Below are positions 22,943-30,627 of a stretch of 33,622 nt of DNA, piece after piece; the stretch's first letter is position 1, and every line of letters begins with the position of its first letter. The translations under genes and the position numbers were made by a program. The notes below the pieces were generated by a model that saw only the letters and a program-made list of their open reading frames with translations, made no database searches and had not been told where the DNA came from. The stretch spans positions 1 through 33,622 of the forward strand of contig NZ_JAAKZW010000070.1 of assembly GCF_011044995.1 (NCBI RefSeq). Reading direction: 5' to 3'. This DNA is from Streptomyces mesophilus. GTDB lineage: Bacteria > Actinomycetota > Actinomycetes > Streptomycetales > Streptomycetaceae.

Positions 22943-23368
22943 ATGGCACTCAGCCGCGAAGAACGCGAGCAGTTCCTCGCCGAGCCGCATGTGGCCGCCC
23001 TGTCCGTCGACGCAGGCGACGGACGCGCGCCCCTGACGGTGCCGGTCTGGTATCAGTACGCGCCCGGCGGCGACATCTGGATCCACACCGGCAAGGGCTC
23101 GCGCAAGCATCAACTGATCGAGAAGGCGGGCCGGTTCACGCTCATGATCGACCGCGTGGAGCCGACCGTCCGCTATGCCTCCGTCGAGGGCCCGGTGGTC
23201 TCCACGGTCCCCTCGACCCGCGAGCACCTGGTCGAGATCTCCACGCGCTACATGCCGGCCGAAAAGGTCGACGGATACGTGGAGTTCTCGGAGAAGAACC
23301 ACGGCGAGGCGGTCATCATCACGCTGCGCCCGGAGCGCTGGGTCTCCTCGGACCTCGGCGCGTTCTGA
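22943..23368 (+). CDS. Pyridoxamine 5'-phosphate oxidase-family (flavin/F420 split-barrel) protein
   Basis: A 141-residue split-barrel protein: REEREQFLAEPHVAALSVDAG, then PLTVPVWYQYAPGGDIWIHTGKGSRKHQLIEKAGRFTLMIDR, then VRYASVEGPVVSTV and a C-terminal MRV-like IITLRPERW. This is the layout of the PPOX/FDOR group, which binds FMN, F420 or heme in a dimer and reduces small molecules. It is too short to be a true PNP oxidase. It is preceded by AGAGGGAG. Another split-barrel gene follows 118 bases downstream. No operator palindrome is present, so it probably does not belong to the lipid regulon. The cofactor and substrate are undetermined. Confidence 0.83.
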   Translation: MALSREEREQFLAEPHVAALSVDAGDGRAPLTVPVWYQYAPGGDIWIHTGKGSRKHQLIEKAGRFTLMIDRVEPTVRYASVEGPVVSTVPSTREHLVEISTRYMPAEKVDGYVEFSEKNHGEAVIITLRPERWVSSDLGAF

Positions 23369-23417
23369 GCTCACGGGCGGGTACGGCGGCCCGGGGTGCC
23401 CGGGCCGCCGGGGCTGC

Positions 23418-23453
23418 CGGAGCCGTTCGGGCTGTCGGAGCCGTTCGGGCTGT
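23418..23453. repeat. 18-bp direct repeat between the two split-barrel genes
   Basis: CGGAGCCGTTCGGGCTGT occurs at 23418-23435 and again at 23436-23453; partial copies lie on either side (23400-23475). It is in the 118-base gap between the genes. Confidence 0.8.
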
Positions 23454-23486
23454 CGGGGCTGTCCGGAGCCGTATGAGAATCCCCGT

Positions 23487-24221
23487 ATGACGTCGTACGA
23501 GGGACACGCACCGCAAGAGGCCGCCGCACCCGCCGCCGCAGAGCCCGCAGCCGCCGGGCACCCCACGGCCGAGGAGTTCACCGGGCTGCTCCGGGCCCAG
23601 CGCGTCTGGGACATCGAGCTGCCGGTCTTCGACCCGGCCGCGGCGCCCGACGCGCCACTGCCCCTCTTCCGCCGCTGGTTCGCCGAGGCCGTCGCCGCGG
23701 GCCAGAGCGAGCCGCACACGATGCAGCTCGCGACGGCCGACGCGGCGGGCCGTCCCGACGTACGCACCCTGATGCTGCACGGCGCCGACGAGGCCGGCTG
23801 GCACTTCGCCTCGCACGCCACCAGCAGCAAGGGCCGCCAGCTCACGGCCCGTCCCGAGGCGGCCCTGCACTTCTACTGGCCGGCCCAGGCCCGCCAGATC
23901 CGGCTGCGCGGCCCGGTCGCGCAGGCCCCGTCCGGCGAGAGCCAGGCGGATCTGCACGCGCGCTCGACGGGGGCGCTGGCCGCGGCGCTCGTCGGGAGGC
24001 AGAGCGAACTCCTCGTATCGCAGGAGGAGTTGGCGCGGGAGTCAGAGGCCGCTTGGCAGCGCGCGCAGGACGAGCCGTCCGCGCCTGTGGCGACTTGGAC
24101 GCTGTACGCCCTGGACCCGGTGGAAGTCGAGTTCTTCCAGGGGGACGCCCGCCGCCGCCACATCCGCCTTTGCTACCGGCGCGAGGGCGCCGGCTGGGTC
24201 CGCGAGCTCCTGTGGCCCTGA
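23487..24221 (+). CDS. Pyridoxal 5'-phosphate synthase-like (PNP oxidase) protein
   Basis: 244 residues. After an Ala/Pro-rich tail (to about 26) the protein follows the PdxH pattern: PLFRRWFAEAVAAGQSEPHTMQLATAD, RPDVRTLMLHGADEAGWHFASHATSSKGRQL (the FMN-phosphate-binding SxKG region), AALHFYWPAQARQIRLRGPV, and a short C-terminus CYRREGAGWVRELLWP. PNP oxidase makes pyridoxal phosphate from pyridoxine or pyridoxamine phosphate with FMN and oxygen. The C-terminal segment differs from the standard RLxP-x-x-x-W end, so it may be a relative with another substrate. ATG 23487 has only a weak ribosome-binding site. Confidence 0.8.
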   Translation: MTSYEGHAPQEAAAPAAAEPAAAGHPTAEEFTGLLRAQRVWDIELPVFDPAAAPDAPLPLFRRWFAEAVAAGQSEPHTMQLATADAAGRPDVRTLMLHGADEAGWHFASHATSSKGRQLTARPEAALHFYWPAQARQIRLRGPVAQAPSGESQADLHARSTGALAAALVGRQSELLVSQEELARESEAAWQRAQDEPSAPVATWTLYALDPVEVEFFQGDARRRHIRLCYRREGAGWVRELLWP

Positions 24222-24227
24222 GCGGCC

Positions 24228-24328
24228 GGCCCGAACGTCAGCCGGCGGGCCCGCGCACGTCATCAGGCGGGCCCGCACGTCAGCCGGCGGACCCACACGT
24301 CATCAGCCCGGCCCGCACGTCATCAGGC
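24228..24328. repeat. Five-copy 20-bp tandem repeat at the DUF35 3' end
   Basis: Five degenerate units of about 20 bp (consensus GGCCCGCACGTCATCAGGC) fill 24228-24328. The last unit contains the stop codon of the DUF35 gene (24323-24325), and the array fills the gap to the convergent PdxH-like gene. Each unit can supply the same TGATGACG on the minus strand. Confidence 0.83.
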
Positions 24329-24751
24329 CGGCCGGAACACCGCCACCCGGAACCCCTCCGCCTCCCGGAAGGTGAACTCGAGCTCCATCCCGACCGCGAG
24401 GTCCTCTTCCGCGCAGTCCACGACCTCGGTCATCATCCGCGGCCCCTCGGCCAGATCGACCACGGCCGCGGTGTACGGGGTGCGTGTACCGAAGGGCGGC
24501 AGGTCGTTGCGGTGCACGACGGACCAGGTGTAGAGCGTGGCGCGTCCGCTCGCCTCGGCCCAGTCGACGTTCTCGCTCCAGCAGCCGGGGCAGAACTCGC
24601 GCGGATAGTGGTGGGTCCGGTCGCAGTCGCGGCAGTGGCGCACCAGCAGCCGGCCCTCGGCCGCCGCCGCCCAGTAGGGCTCGGTGAAGGCGTCGGGTTC
24701 GGGGAGGTCGAACCGTACGGAGGAGGCGCCCTTTTCGGTGGTGGCGGCCAT
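24323..24751 (-). CDS. DUF35 zinc-ribbon/OB-fold protein (second copy)
   Basis: 142 residues: a 30-residue lead, zinc ribbon CRDCDRTHHYPREFCPGC with both Cys pairs intact (about 39-56), then an OB fold (GRATLYTWSVVHR, TPYTAAVVDLAEGPRMMTEVVDC). It is expected to bind acyl-CoA or scaffold a thiolase-fold or MaoC-type partner, most plausibly the second thiolase-like protein at 20835-22016, which has no DUF35 gene beside it. The ATG shares one base with the DoxX stop (TGATG), so the two are co-translated and share the operator at 25232-25246. The start is fixed by this overlap and by the conserved lead FDLPEPDAFTEPYWAA. Confidence 0.87.
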   Translation of the reverse strand: MAATTEKGASSVRFDLPEPDAFTEPYWAAAAEGRLLVRHCRDCDRTHHYPREFCPGCWSENVDWAEASGRATLYTWSVVHRNDLPPFGTRTPYTAAVVDLAEGPRMMTEVVDCAEEDLAVGMELEFTFREAEGFRVAVFRPA

Positions 24752-25200
24752 CAGAAGAGTCCGATCGCGTTGTCGAGGGACCAGGTCTGCCAGGACATGG
24801 CGAAGAGCGCGACGAAGGAGATCAGCCCCATCATCGCGTTCTGCCCCTGCTCGGCCCAGTCGTGGATCATCAGGACGAGGTAGAGGAGGTTGAGCAGCAG
24901 ACCGCCGATCAGCGCGATCGGGGTGAGGAAGCCGACGATCAGGCCGAGGCCGAGGGCGAGTTCGGCGTAGACGACGATGTACGCCATCACCTTGGGCCGT
25001 GGCTCGACGACCTTGGTGAACCCGCTCTTCACGAACGGCCACTTGTGCTTCCCGGCCACGTCGGCGGCCCAGGCGATCCCCGTACCGCGCTCGAACCAGC
25101 CCTTCTTGTCCTTGTGCCGCCAGCTCTCCAGCCACCACAGACCGAGACCGATCCGCAGTACGGCTGCCCACTCGGCTCCGCTGAGCCAGACCGTGTCCAT
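24751..25200 (-). CDS. DoxX-family membrane protein
   Basis: 149 residues with four membrane helices in the DoxX arrangement. It starts VWLSGAEWAAVLRIGLGLWWLESW with a Lys-rich loop (RHKDKKGWFERG), then PKVMAYIVVYAELALGLGLIVGFLTPIALIGGLLLNLLYLVLMIHDWAEQGQNAMMGLISFVALFAM. DoxX-like proteins are linked to quinone oxidation or thiosulfate/thiol redox at the membrane, but most are uncharacterised. ATG 25200 has GAGGTGG about nine bases upstream and is better than GTG 25218. It is the first gene of a two-gene operon with DUF35, controlled by the palindrome at 25232-25246. A DoxX protein in a CoA-catabolic regulon is unusual; it could take up electrons or act in substrate entry. Confidence 0.83.
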   Translation of the reverse strand: MDTVWLSGAEWAAVLRIGLGLWWLESWRHKDKKGWFERGTGIAWAADVAGKHKWPFVKSGFTKVVEPRPKVMAYIVVYAELALGLGLIVGFLTPIALIGGLLLNLLYLVLMIHDWAEQGQNAMMGLISFVALFAMSWQTWSLDNAIGLF

Positions 25201-25231
25201 GCCTGTACACCACCTCACGCGCGAGCCGTTT

Positions 25232-25246
25232 CTGACGGTACGTCAG
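25232..25246. promoter_or_regulatory. Palindromic operator (site 7), DoxX-DUF35 promoter
   Basis: CTGACGGTACGTCAG has perfect 6-bp arms. It lies 32 bases upstream of the DoxX ATG at 25200. Read on the minus strand it contains TACCGT, the same hexamer seen inside the site before the second thiolase. Confidence 0.78.
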
Positions 25247-25469
25247 TTCAGCGGATGGGGGGGCTTTCCGCAAGGGGTCAGCAGTCGAACTGATCACGTT
25301 CGAAGCGAACTTGAGTTCCATGGCCTGTTGTCGCACCTGCGCGCGCCAGCAACGATCAAGTGCACACATCGGCACAACATGTACGAAATCCCAACCTAGG
25401 GTCGCCCTGCACAGGTGACCCCGGCAGCGGGCGAACGCTCCGGGGTCCGGCCAGTCGGGAAGGACTGAC

Positions 25470-27440
25470 ATGAGCAACCCTATGAGGGACCCGGTCGCCG
25501 GTAGACCCGTTCCAGCCCTCGGATACACACGCGTTTCGGGCAGAGTTCAAGTCTCGGGCCATGGGCTCGGCATCCAGGAAGCCAAGCTGCGCGCATGGGA
25601 GGCAGCTGCCCCGCACCACACGCTGCTCAAGGTGTTCAGTGATCGGGGAGTGAGCGGCGCCACCACGCGCCGCCCCGCCCTCGACGCGCTGAAGGAGTAC
25701 GCGCGCTACACCTCAGCGGAACGAATCGTCGTATCCAGCGTCGACCGCCTGGGCCGCACGGTCGGCCCGACGCTCGACTGGGCCCGCCGCATGCAGCAGA
25801 TCGGCGTGCACGTCATCGCGCTCGACGAGGGCATCGATACCGAGGACCCCCAGGGCTGGGCCCTCTTCCGGCAGTCGGTAGCCGCAGCTGAGGCGGAATG
25901 GCGGCGCATCTGCGAACGGACCTCGTCCGGCCGGGATCAGAAGGCCCGCGAAGGTGGCTGGCCCGCGGGCCCACCACCGTACGGCTACAAGATCGACAAG
26001 CTCGGCCCCAAGGAGTCGTTCCTGTCGATCAACGAGGACGAAGCCCGCGTGATCCTCAAAGCCGTCGAGCTTGTGGTCGACCACGAGCTGACCTATCAGG
26101 CGGCCGCGGACGAGCTGAATCGCCTGGGCCTGCTCACCCGCAGTGGCCGCCCCTGGACACTGCTCAACCTCCACCACCGGCTGACTTCCGAAACGCTCGA
26201 CGGCTACGCCACCTACCGCAAACCCGGAACCGGCGCGAAAGCCACCAGAGTCGACGCCGACGGGGTACCGGTGCTTGGGCCCACCATCACCATCGAGGTG
26301 CCCGCCCTCCTGACGCCGGAGCGTGTCGCGGCGCTGCGCGGAACACAGGGACGACGGAGCAACCAACCACGCAGGTCCAACCAGCAGTACCCACCGTCCG
26401 GGCGCATCCTCAGCGCATGCGGAAGACGCTACACCGGCGGCGGCCGGCCCACGGGTCGCCTGTACCGGTGCCAGGGAACCACCGGGAGTGAACCTTGCAC
26501 GTGCACCTATCTGGAAGCCGACGCGGTGGAGAACGCAGTGCGGGAGAAGCTCTCCACCGCATTCAGCGCGACCGCGCTTCAGGCCCTGACCTGTCACGAC
26601 TCGACAACAGCCCAAAGAGACCGCGCCCAGCACGAAGCACGGGAACAACATCTGCTCGACGCCATCCATCACCACGAGCAGTTGATCGAGAAGTCACTGC
26701 CGCAGTACGTCGCCTCCGGCCTTGATCCCGTCATCGCCGAAGCCGCCCTCAGCGGCCTCAAGGACGAGATCGATGCCAGGCAGCATGAACTCGTGGAGGT
26801 CCGCCGGCAGTTGGAGGAGCAGCACCCCGCAGGGAAGACCGAGGAGATCTTCTCGGCGCTCCGCACGTGGATCATCCCTGACGTGCACGACTTCAAGAAG
26901 CAGCCGGGGTCCCGTTGCCGTGTGCGGACGTGGCACGAAGCGACCGGAACCCCCGTGCCCGCCACCGTGGACAAGGCGCAGTGGCCGGAGGTCCTGGGAA
27001 TTCTCAGATCCAGGCACGGCTCACGGCACTTCAAACAGACTCGTCTCGATCTCCGGTCGGCCCTCAACGCGATGCTGCACCGGCTTCGGCACGGGTCGAT
27101 CTGGAGCGAACTGGGCGCATGGGGAGATCCCGAAGCCATCCGCCAGCGGCAGCGAACCTGGTTCCGCGAGGGCACATGGCAAGCGCTCATGGCGCACCTC
27201 ACGTCCGACGGATCAGGAGAGGCCGTTTTCTCATTCCGCACGATTCCCGAGCTGCACGTGATCTGCGAACCGTTGGCCGGACTGCCGGTGCTTCTGCGAG
27301 ACCCTCCGCTGGAGATCAGTCCACCGACGACGCTCCTCCGGAGCGGAACGCCGGCCGACGCAAGAGCCTTCCACGCATGGGTTCTACGAGCAGCAAGAGG
27401 CCTGGAAACCTCTCAATCCGGACTCCCGCCCGCGATGTGA
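25470..27440 (+). CDS. Large serine recombinase with IS5-transposase-like C-terminal module
   Basis: 656 residues. The N-terminal resolvase domain (about 16-160) carries the catalytic Ser23 in GYTRVSGR, and DRLGRTVGPTLDWA. A recombinase domain follows (GGWPAGPPPYGYK, ~170-290), then a reduced zinc ribbon (ACGRRYTGG...YRCQGTTGSEPCTC, lacking the usual second Cys of the first pair), and a helical segment (about 385-450). Large serine recombinases integrate phages, ICEs or transposons. Unusually, residues ~497-578 match the N-terminal helical module (DUF4096-like) of IS5-family transposases: VDKAQW, LNAMLHRLRHGSIW, REGTWQALMAHL. No other mobile genes, tRNA or att duplication were found, so it looks like a solitary remnant or self-contained element. 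GGAAGG precedes the ATG. Confidence 0.87.
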   Translation: MSNPMRDPVAGRPVPALGYTRVSGRVQVSGHGLGIQEAKLRAWEAAAPHHTLLKVFSDRGVSGATTRRPALDALKEYARYTSAERIVVSSVDRLGRTVGPTLDWARRMQQIGVHVIALDEGIDTEDPQGWALFRQSVAAAEAEWRRICERTSSGRDQKAREGGWPAGPPPYGYKIDKLGPKESFLSINEDEARVILKAVELVVDHELTYQAAADELNRLGLLTRSGRPWTLLNLHHRLTSETLDGYATYRKPGTGAKATRVDADGVPVLGPTITIEVPALLTPERVAALRGTQGRRSNQPRRSNQQYPPSGRILSACGRRYTGGGRPTGRLYRCQGTTGSEPCTCTYLEADAVENAVREKLSTAFSATALQALTCHDSTTAQRDRAQHEAREQHLLDAIHHHEQLIEKSLPQYVASGLDPVIAEAALSGLKDEIDARQHELVEVRRQLEEQHPAGKTEEIFSALRTWIIPDVHDFKKQPGSRCRVRTWHEATGTPVPATVDKAQWPEVLGILRSRHGSRHFKQTRLDLRSALNAMLHRLRHGSIWSELGAWGDPEAIRQRQRTWFREGTWQALMAHLTSDGSGEAVFSFRTIPELHVICEPLAGLPVLLRDPPLEISPPTTLLRSGTPADARAFHAWVLRAARGLETSQSGLPPAM

Positions 27441-27507
27441 TCGTTTCGCAACCGGATTCCTCATTGACCGCGACCGTTCAAACTCAAGGGCCGCTACGCT
27501 CCCGCCC

Positions 27508-28641
27508 ATGGCCGATCCCGTATACGTCATAGGTGCCGGACCCAGTGGACTTGCCGTTGCGTATGCCCTGGGCCTGCAGGGCATACCGGCGGTCGTCCTC
27601 GAGAAGTCGGAAACGGTCGCGGCCTCCTGGCGGCAGCACTACGACCGACTCCACCTGCACACCACGCGCCGGCTGTCGGCGCTGCCAGGACTGGACATTC
27701 CGCGAAAGTTCGGCCGTTGGGTCTCGCGGGACAACGTCGTCCGCTACTTGGAGAAGTACGCGGAGCATCACCAGCTCCAGGTGGTCGCGGGAGTCGAGGT
27801 CTCCCGAGTCGAGCGGGCACCCGACGGTGACAATTGGCTGCTGCACGGAACCGGCGGGCGCCAGCTGACGGGGCAGGCCGTAGTGGTCTGCACCGGCTAC
27901 AACCACACGCCCCACCTTCCCGACTGGCCCGGACTCTCCTCGTACGAAGGAGAGTTGCGGCACGCGAGCGAGTACCGCAACCCGAAGCCGTACGCGGGCA
28001 AGGACGTCCTGGTCGTCGGCGTCGGCAACACGGGTGCGGAGATCGCCGTGGACCTCGTCGAGGGCGGCGCCTCACGGGTACGCCTCGCGGTGCGCACCGC
28101 ACCGCACATCGTCCGCCGCTCGACGGCGGGCTGGCCGGCCCAGCGCACCGGGATCCTGGTGCGCCGCCTCCCGGTCGGCCTGGTCGACCGTCTCGCCGCC
28201 CCGATAGCGAAGCTGTCGGTCCCGGATCTGTCCGCGCACGGGCTGCCGCGCCCGGACACGGGTTTGTACTCGCGCGTCCAGGAGGGCGCGATCCCGGTCC
28301 AGGACGTGGGTCTGATCGATGCCGTGCGGGCAGGCAAGGTCGAACCCGTCGCAGCAGTGGAGGGGTTCGAGGCTGGAAAGGTGCTGCTGGCGGACGGAAC
28401 GCGTATCCAACCGGACGCGATCATCGCGGCAACCGGCTACCGGCGAGGACTCGAACCGCTCGTCGGGCACCTCGGCGTATTGAACGAACACGGGCTTCCT
28501 GTCACGCATGGGCCGAAGTCCCCGACAGCGGCTTCGGGCATCTATTTCTGCGGCTACTCCAACCCCATCAGTGGCAACCTTCGCGAAATCGCTCTCGATT
28601 CGCTGAAGACAGCGAAGGCGATCGCTGCCGCGACTTCCTGA
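27508..28641 (+). CDS. FMO-like flavin monooxygenase / NAD(P)-FAD oxidoreductase
   Basis: 377 residues with two Rossmann motifs: GAGPSG near residue 9 for FAD and VGVGNTGAEI near residue 172 for NAD(P). Between them is YEGELRHASEY, which fits the flavin-monooxygenase fingerprint FxGxxxHxxx(Y/F) with Tyr in the first place. A late ATG motif (IIAATGY) and IYFCGYSNPISGNL complete the pattern. It probably oxygenates an amine, sulfide or ketone with NADPH. The amine oxidase starts 15 bases after the stop, so the two form an operon, perhaps acting on the same amine. ATG 27508 lies 67 bases after the recombinase stop. The substrate is unknown. Confidence 0.87.
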   Translation: MADPVYVIGAGPSGLAVAYALGLQGIPAVVLEKSETVAASWRQHYDRLHLHTTRRLSALPGLDIPRKFGRWVSRDNVVRYLEKYAEHHQLQVVAGVEVSRVERAPDGDNWLLHGTGGRQLTGQAVVVCTGYNHTPHLPDWPGLSSYEGELRHASEYRNPKPYAGKDVLVVGVGNTGAEIAVDLVEGGASRVRLAVRTAPHIVRRSTAGWPAQRTGILVRRLPVGLVDRLAAPIAKLSVPDLSAHGLPRPDTGLYSRVQEGAIPVQDVGLIDAVRAGKVEPVAAVEGFEAGKVLLADGTRIQPDAIIAATGYRRGLEPLVGHLGVLNEHGLPVTHGPKSPTAASGIYFCGYSNPISGNLREIALDSLKTAKAIAAATS

Positions 28642-28656
28642 ACTCGGAGGACGTAA

Positions 28657-30147
28657 ATGGCACGTGAAAGATCCCGCCTCACCCGACGGTCGCTGCTCGG
28701 CGCAGGAGCAGCGACCGGTGTGGCCACCCTTGCGGGAGTCGCTGCGGCGCCCGCGGCGGCCGCCGCCACCCGGGACGCCGACGTCGTCATCATCGGTGCC
28801 GGTCTCGCCGGGCTCACCGCCGCGCGTGACCTCAAGAAGGCCGGCAAGAACGTCGTGGTCCTCGAGGCGCGCGATCGCGTCGGCGGCCGCGTCCTGAACC
28901 TTCAAGTCCCGGGCGGTGGCGTCACCGAAGGGGGCGGCGAGTTCATCGGTCCGACCCAGGACCGGATGAAGGCGCTGGCCGACGAGGTCGGTGTCGGGAC
29001 GTTCCCCACGTACAACACGGGCAAGAACCTGCTGCGCAAGGACGGCAGGAACACCCCGTACGCCACGGACGGTCTGCTCGGTGCCGTCCCGCCGATCGAC
29101 GTGGCCGGTCTCGCGAACGCCGCGGCCGTGCAGGCGCTGCTCAACGACATGGCCAAGAAGGTCCCGGTGGGCGCTCCTTGGACCGCCGCGAAGGCGCAGG
29201 AGTGGGACCAGCAGACCTTCGAGACCTGGTTGCGGCACAACGCGGTGGTGCCGTCGGCGAAGTTCCTGTTCGACGTGGCCTGCGCCTCGGTCTTCAGTGC
29301 CGAACCCCGTGAACTCTCGCTGCTGTTCGTGCTGTTCTACATAGCGGCGGCGGGCAACGAGACGAACCCCGGCACCTTTGAGCGTCTCACCGAGACGGCG
29401 AACGGCGCCCAGGCCATCCGTTTCAAGGGCGGCTCCCAGCTCGTCCCGGTCAAGCTGGCCGAGTCGCTCGGCGACAGCGTGGTCCTGAACGCGCCCGTGC
29501 GCCGGGTGGCCAAGGACGGCGCCACGTACACGGTGACCGCCGACGGCATCACGGTCCGTGCGGGCCGGGTGATCGTGGCTCTCGCGCCGCCGCTCGCCGC
29601 CCGTATCGACTTCGACCCCGTGCTGCCCGCTGCCCGCGACCAGTTGGCCCAGCGGCTGCCCATGGGTTCGGTCGGCAAGGCGATCGCGATCTACGACCGG
29701 CCGTTCTGGCGCGACGCGGGCCTCAACGGCCAGGCGCTCAGCGACACCGGCATGGTCCGCTCCACCTTCGACAACTCCCCCGAGGACGCCTCGTACGGCG
29801 CTCTGATGGGCTTCATCGAGGCCGACCAGATGCGGGCCCTGAACGGGGCGAGCGAGGCGGAGGTGAAGGCCGCGGTCCTCAAGGACTATGCGACGTACTT
29901 CGGTGACAAGGCGAAGACGCCGACCGCGTTCCTGCTCCAGCGCTGGGACAACGAGCGCTTCACGCGCGGCGGCCCGGTCGCGTACGCCCCGCCGGGCGTC
30001 CTGACGGCGTACGGCCCGGAACTGCGGCGTCCCGTCGGCGGGATCCACTGGGCGGGCACGGAGACGTCGACGTACTGGATGGGCTACATGGACGGTGCCG
30101 TGCGCTCGGGCGAGCGGGTGGCCAAGGAGGTTCTGGCGGTGCTGTGA
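28657..30147 (+). CDS. Tat-exported flavin amine oxidase
   Basis: 496 residues. A twin-arginine signal peptide is present: TRRSLLGAGAATGVATLAGV with a likely Ala-rich cut near residue 34. The FAD domain follows: DVVIIGAGLAGLTAARDLKKAG, EARDRVGGRV, and the C-terminal amine-oxidase motif GGIHWAGTETSTYWMGYMDGAVRSGERVA that closes over FAD. Members oxidise primary or polyamines to aldehydes with hydrogen peroxide and ammonia; the Tat signal places it outside the membrane after folding with FAD. GGAGG precedes the ATG. It is the second gene of the operon with the FMO-like enzyme, whose cytosolic location differs. A hairpin follows the stop. Confidence 0.9.
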   Translation: MARERSRLTRRSLLGAGAATGVATLAGVAAAPAAAAATRDADVVIIGAGLAGLTAARDLKKAGKNVVVLEARDRVGGRVLNLQVPGGGVTEGGGEFIGPTQDRMKALADEVGVGTFPTYNTGKNLLRKDGRNTPYATDGLLGAVPPIDVAGLANAAAVQALLNDMAKKVPVGAPWTAAKAQEWDQQTFETWLRHNAVVPSAKFLFDVACASVFSAEPRELSLLFVLFYIAAAGNETNPGTFERLTETANGAQAIRFKGGSQLVPVKLAESLGDSVVLNAPVRRVAKDGATYTVTADGITVRAGRVIVALAPPLAARIDFDPVLPAARDQLAQRLPMGSVGKAIAIYDRPFWRDAGLNGQALSDTGMVRSTFDNSPEDASYGALMGFIEADQMRALNGASEAEVKAAVLKDYATYFGDKAKTPTAFLLQRWDNERFTRGGPVAYAPPGVLTAYGPELRRPVGGIHWAGTETSTYWMGYMDGAVRSGERVAKEVLAVL

Positions 30148-30169
30148 CCTCGTGGTTCGGTCACGTGGG

Positions 30170-30201
30170 GCGCCCGGTCGGGGTTTCTGTCGGCCGGGCG
30201 C
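30170..30201. terminator. Terminator hairpin after the amine oxidase
   Basis: GCGCCCGGTCG (30170-30180) pairs over 11 bp, with one G-T pair, with CGGCCGGGCGC (30191-30201) around a 10-base loop. It sits between the convergent amine-oxidase and PIN-toxin genes. Confidence 0.72.
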
Positions 30202-30228
30202 TGTGCGTTTCCGGGTGTGGACTGGGGG

Positions 30229-30627
30229 TCAGACCTTGATCACAGTGAGGCGCGGGTGTCCCTCGGTCAGCATCCGGATGCCCTCGACATCCGGGGTCAG
30301 AATCGTCACCGGGCCGGACTGGGCGAGTGCCGTCGCGCAGACGATCGCATCGAGGGCGTACTTGTGCCCGTGCAGTCCGGCGGCTGCCGGCAGCTTGGAC
30401 GCAGACCGGGCGATCTGCTCCGACACCGGCTCAACCCTGAGACGGGAGACCACCCAGTCGAAACGCGCCTGCGCCGTCGCGGGGTTGCGCGCCTCGACCA
30501 GCGTCACCGAACTGACCAGGACCCGGGCGTCATGCTTGGCAGCCACGGCGAGGCGTGCCGCCATCGTCCGGTCGTCCCGTAGGAGCAGGGACAGCCCTTC
30601 ACTGTCCAGCACTAAGGTGCGGCTCAC
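30229..30627 (-). CDS. PIN-domain toxin (VapC-like ribonuclease)
   Basis: 132 residues, standard VapC length. Acidic active-site residues are visible: Asp8 in LVLDSEG, Glu45 in SVTLVEARNP and Asp93 in YALDAIVCATAL, with a further Asp near TPDVEG. PIN toxins cleave RNA, often tRNA or rRNA, with Mg2+. GTG 30627 overlaps the antitoxin stop by four bases (GTGA), the usual coupling of a toxin to its antitoxin. The operator lies upstream of the antitoxin. The cellular target cannot be predicted. Confidence 0.87.
   Translation of the reverse strand: MSRTLVLDSEGLSLLLRDDRTMAARLAVAAKHDARVLVSSVTLVEARNPATAQARFDWVVSRLRVEPVSEQIARSASKLPAAAGLHGHKYALDAIVCATALAQSGPVTILTPDVEGIRMLTEGHPRLTVIKV

Noticed and set aside
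24228..24328. Possible CRISPR-like array
   Set aside because: Units of about 20 bp are contiguous without spacers and there are no cas genes; it is a simple tandem repeat at a gene end.
25300..27490. AACTCAAG-type inverted sequence on both sides of the recombinase as terminal repeats or att sites
   Set aside because: The match is only about eight bases, at uneven distances, and serine recombinases do not use terminal inverted repeats; chance is likely.
28072..30048. 658-residue minus-strand open frame
   Set aside because: Antisense to the amine oxidase and FMO-like genes, with Arg/Gly/Val-biased text and no motifs; the plus-strand frames are clear flavoenzymes.
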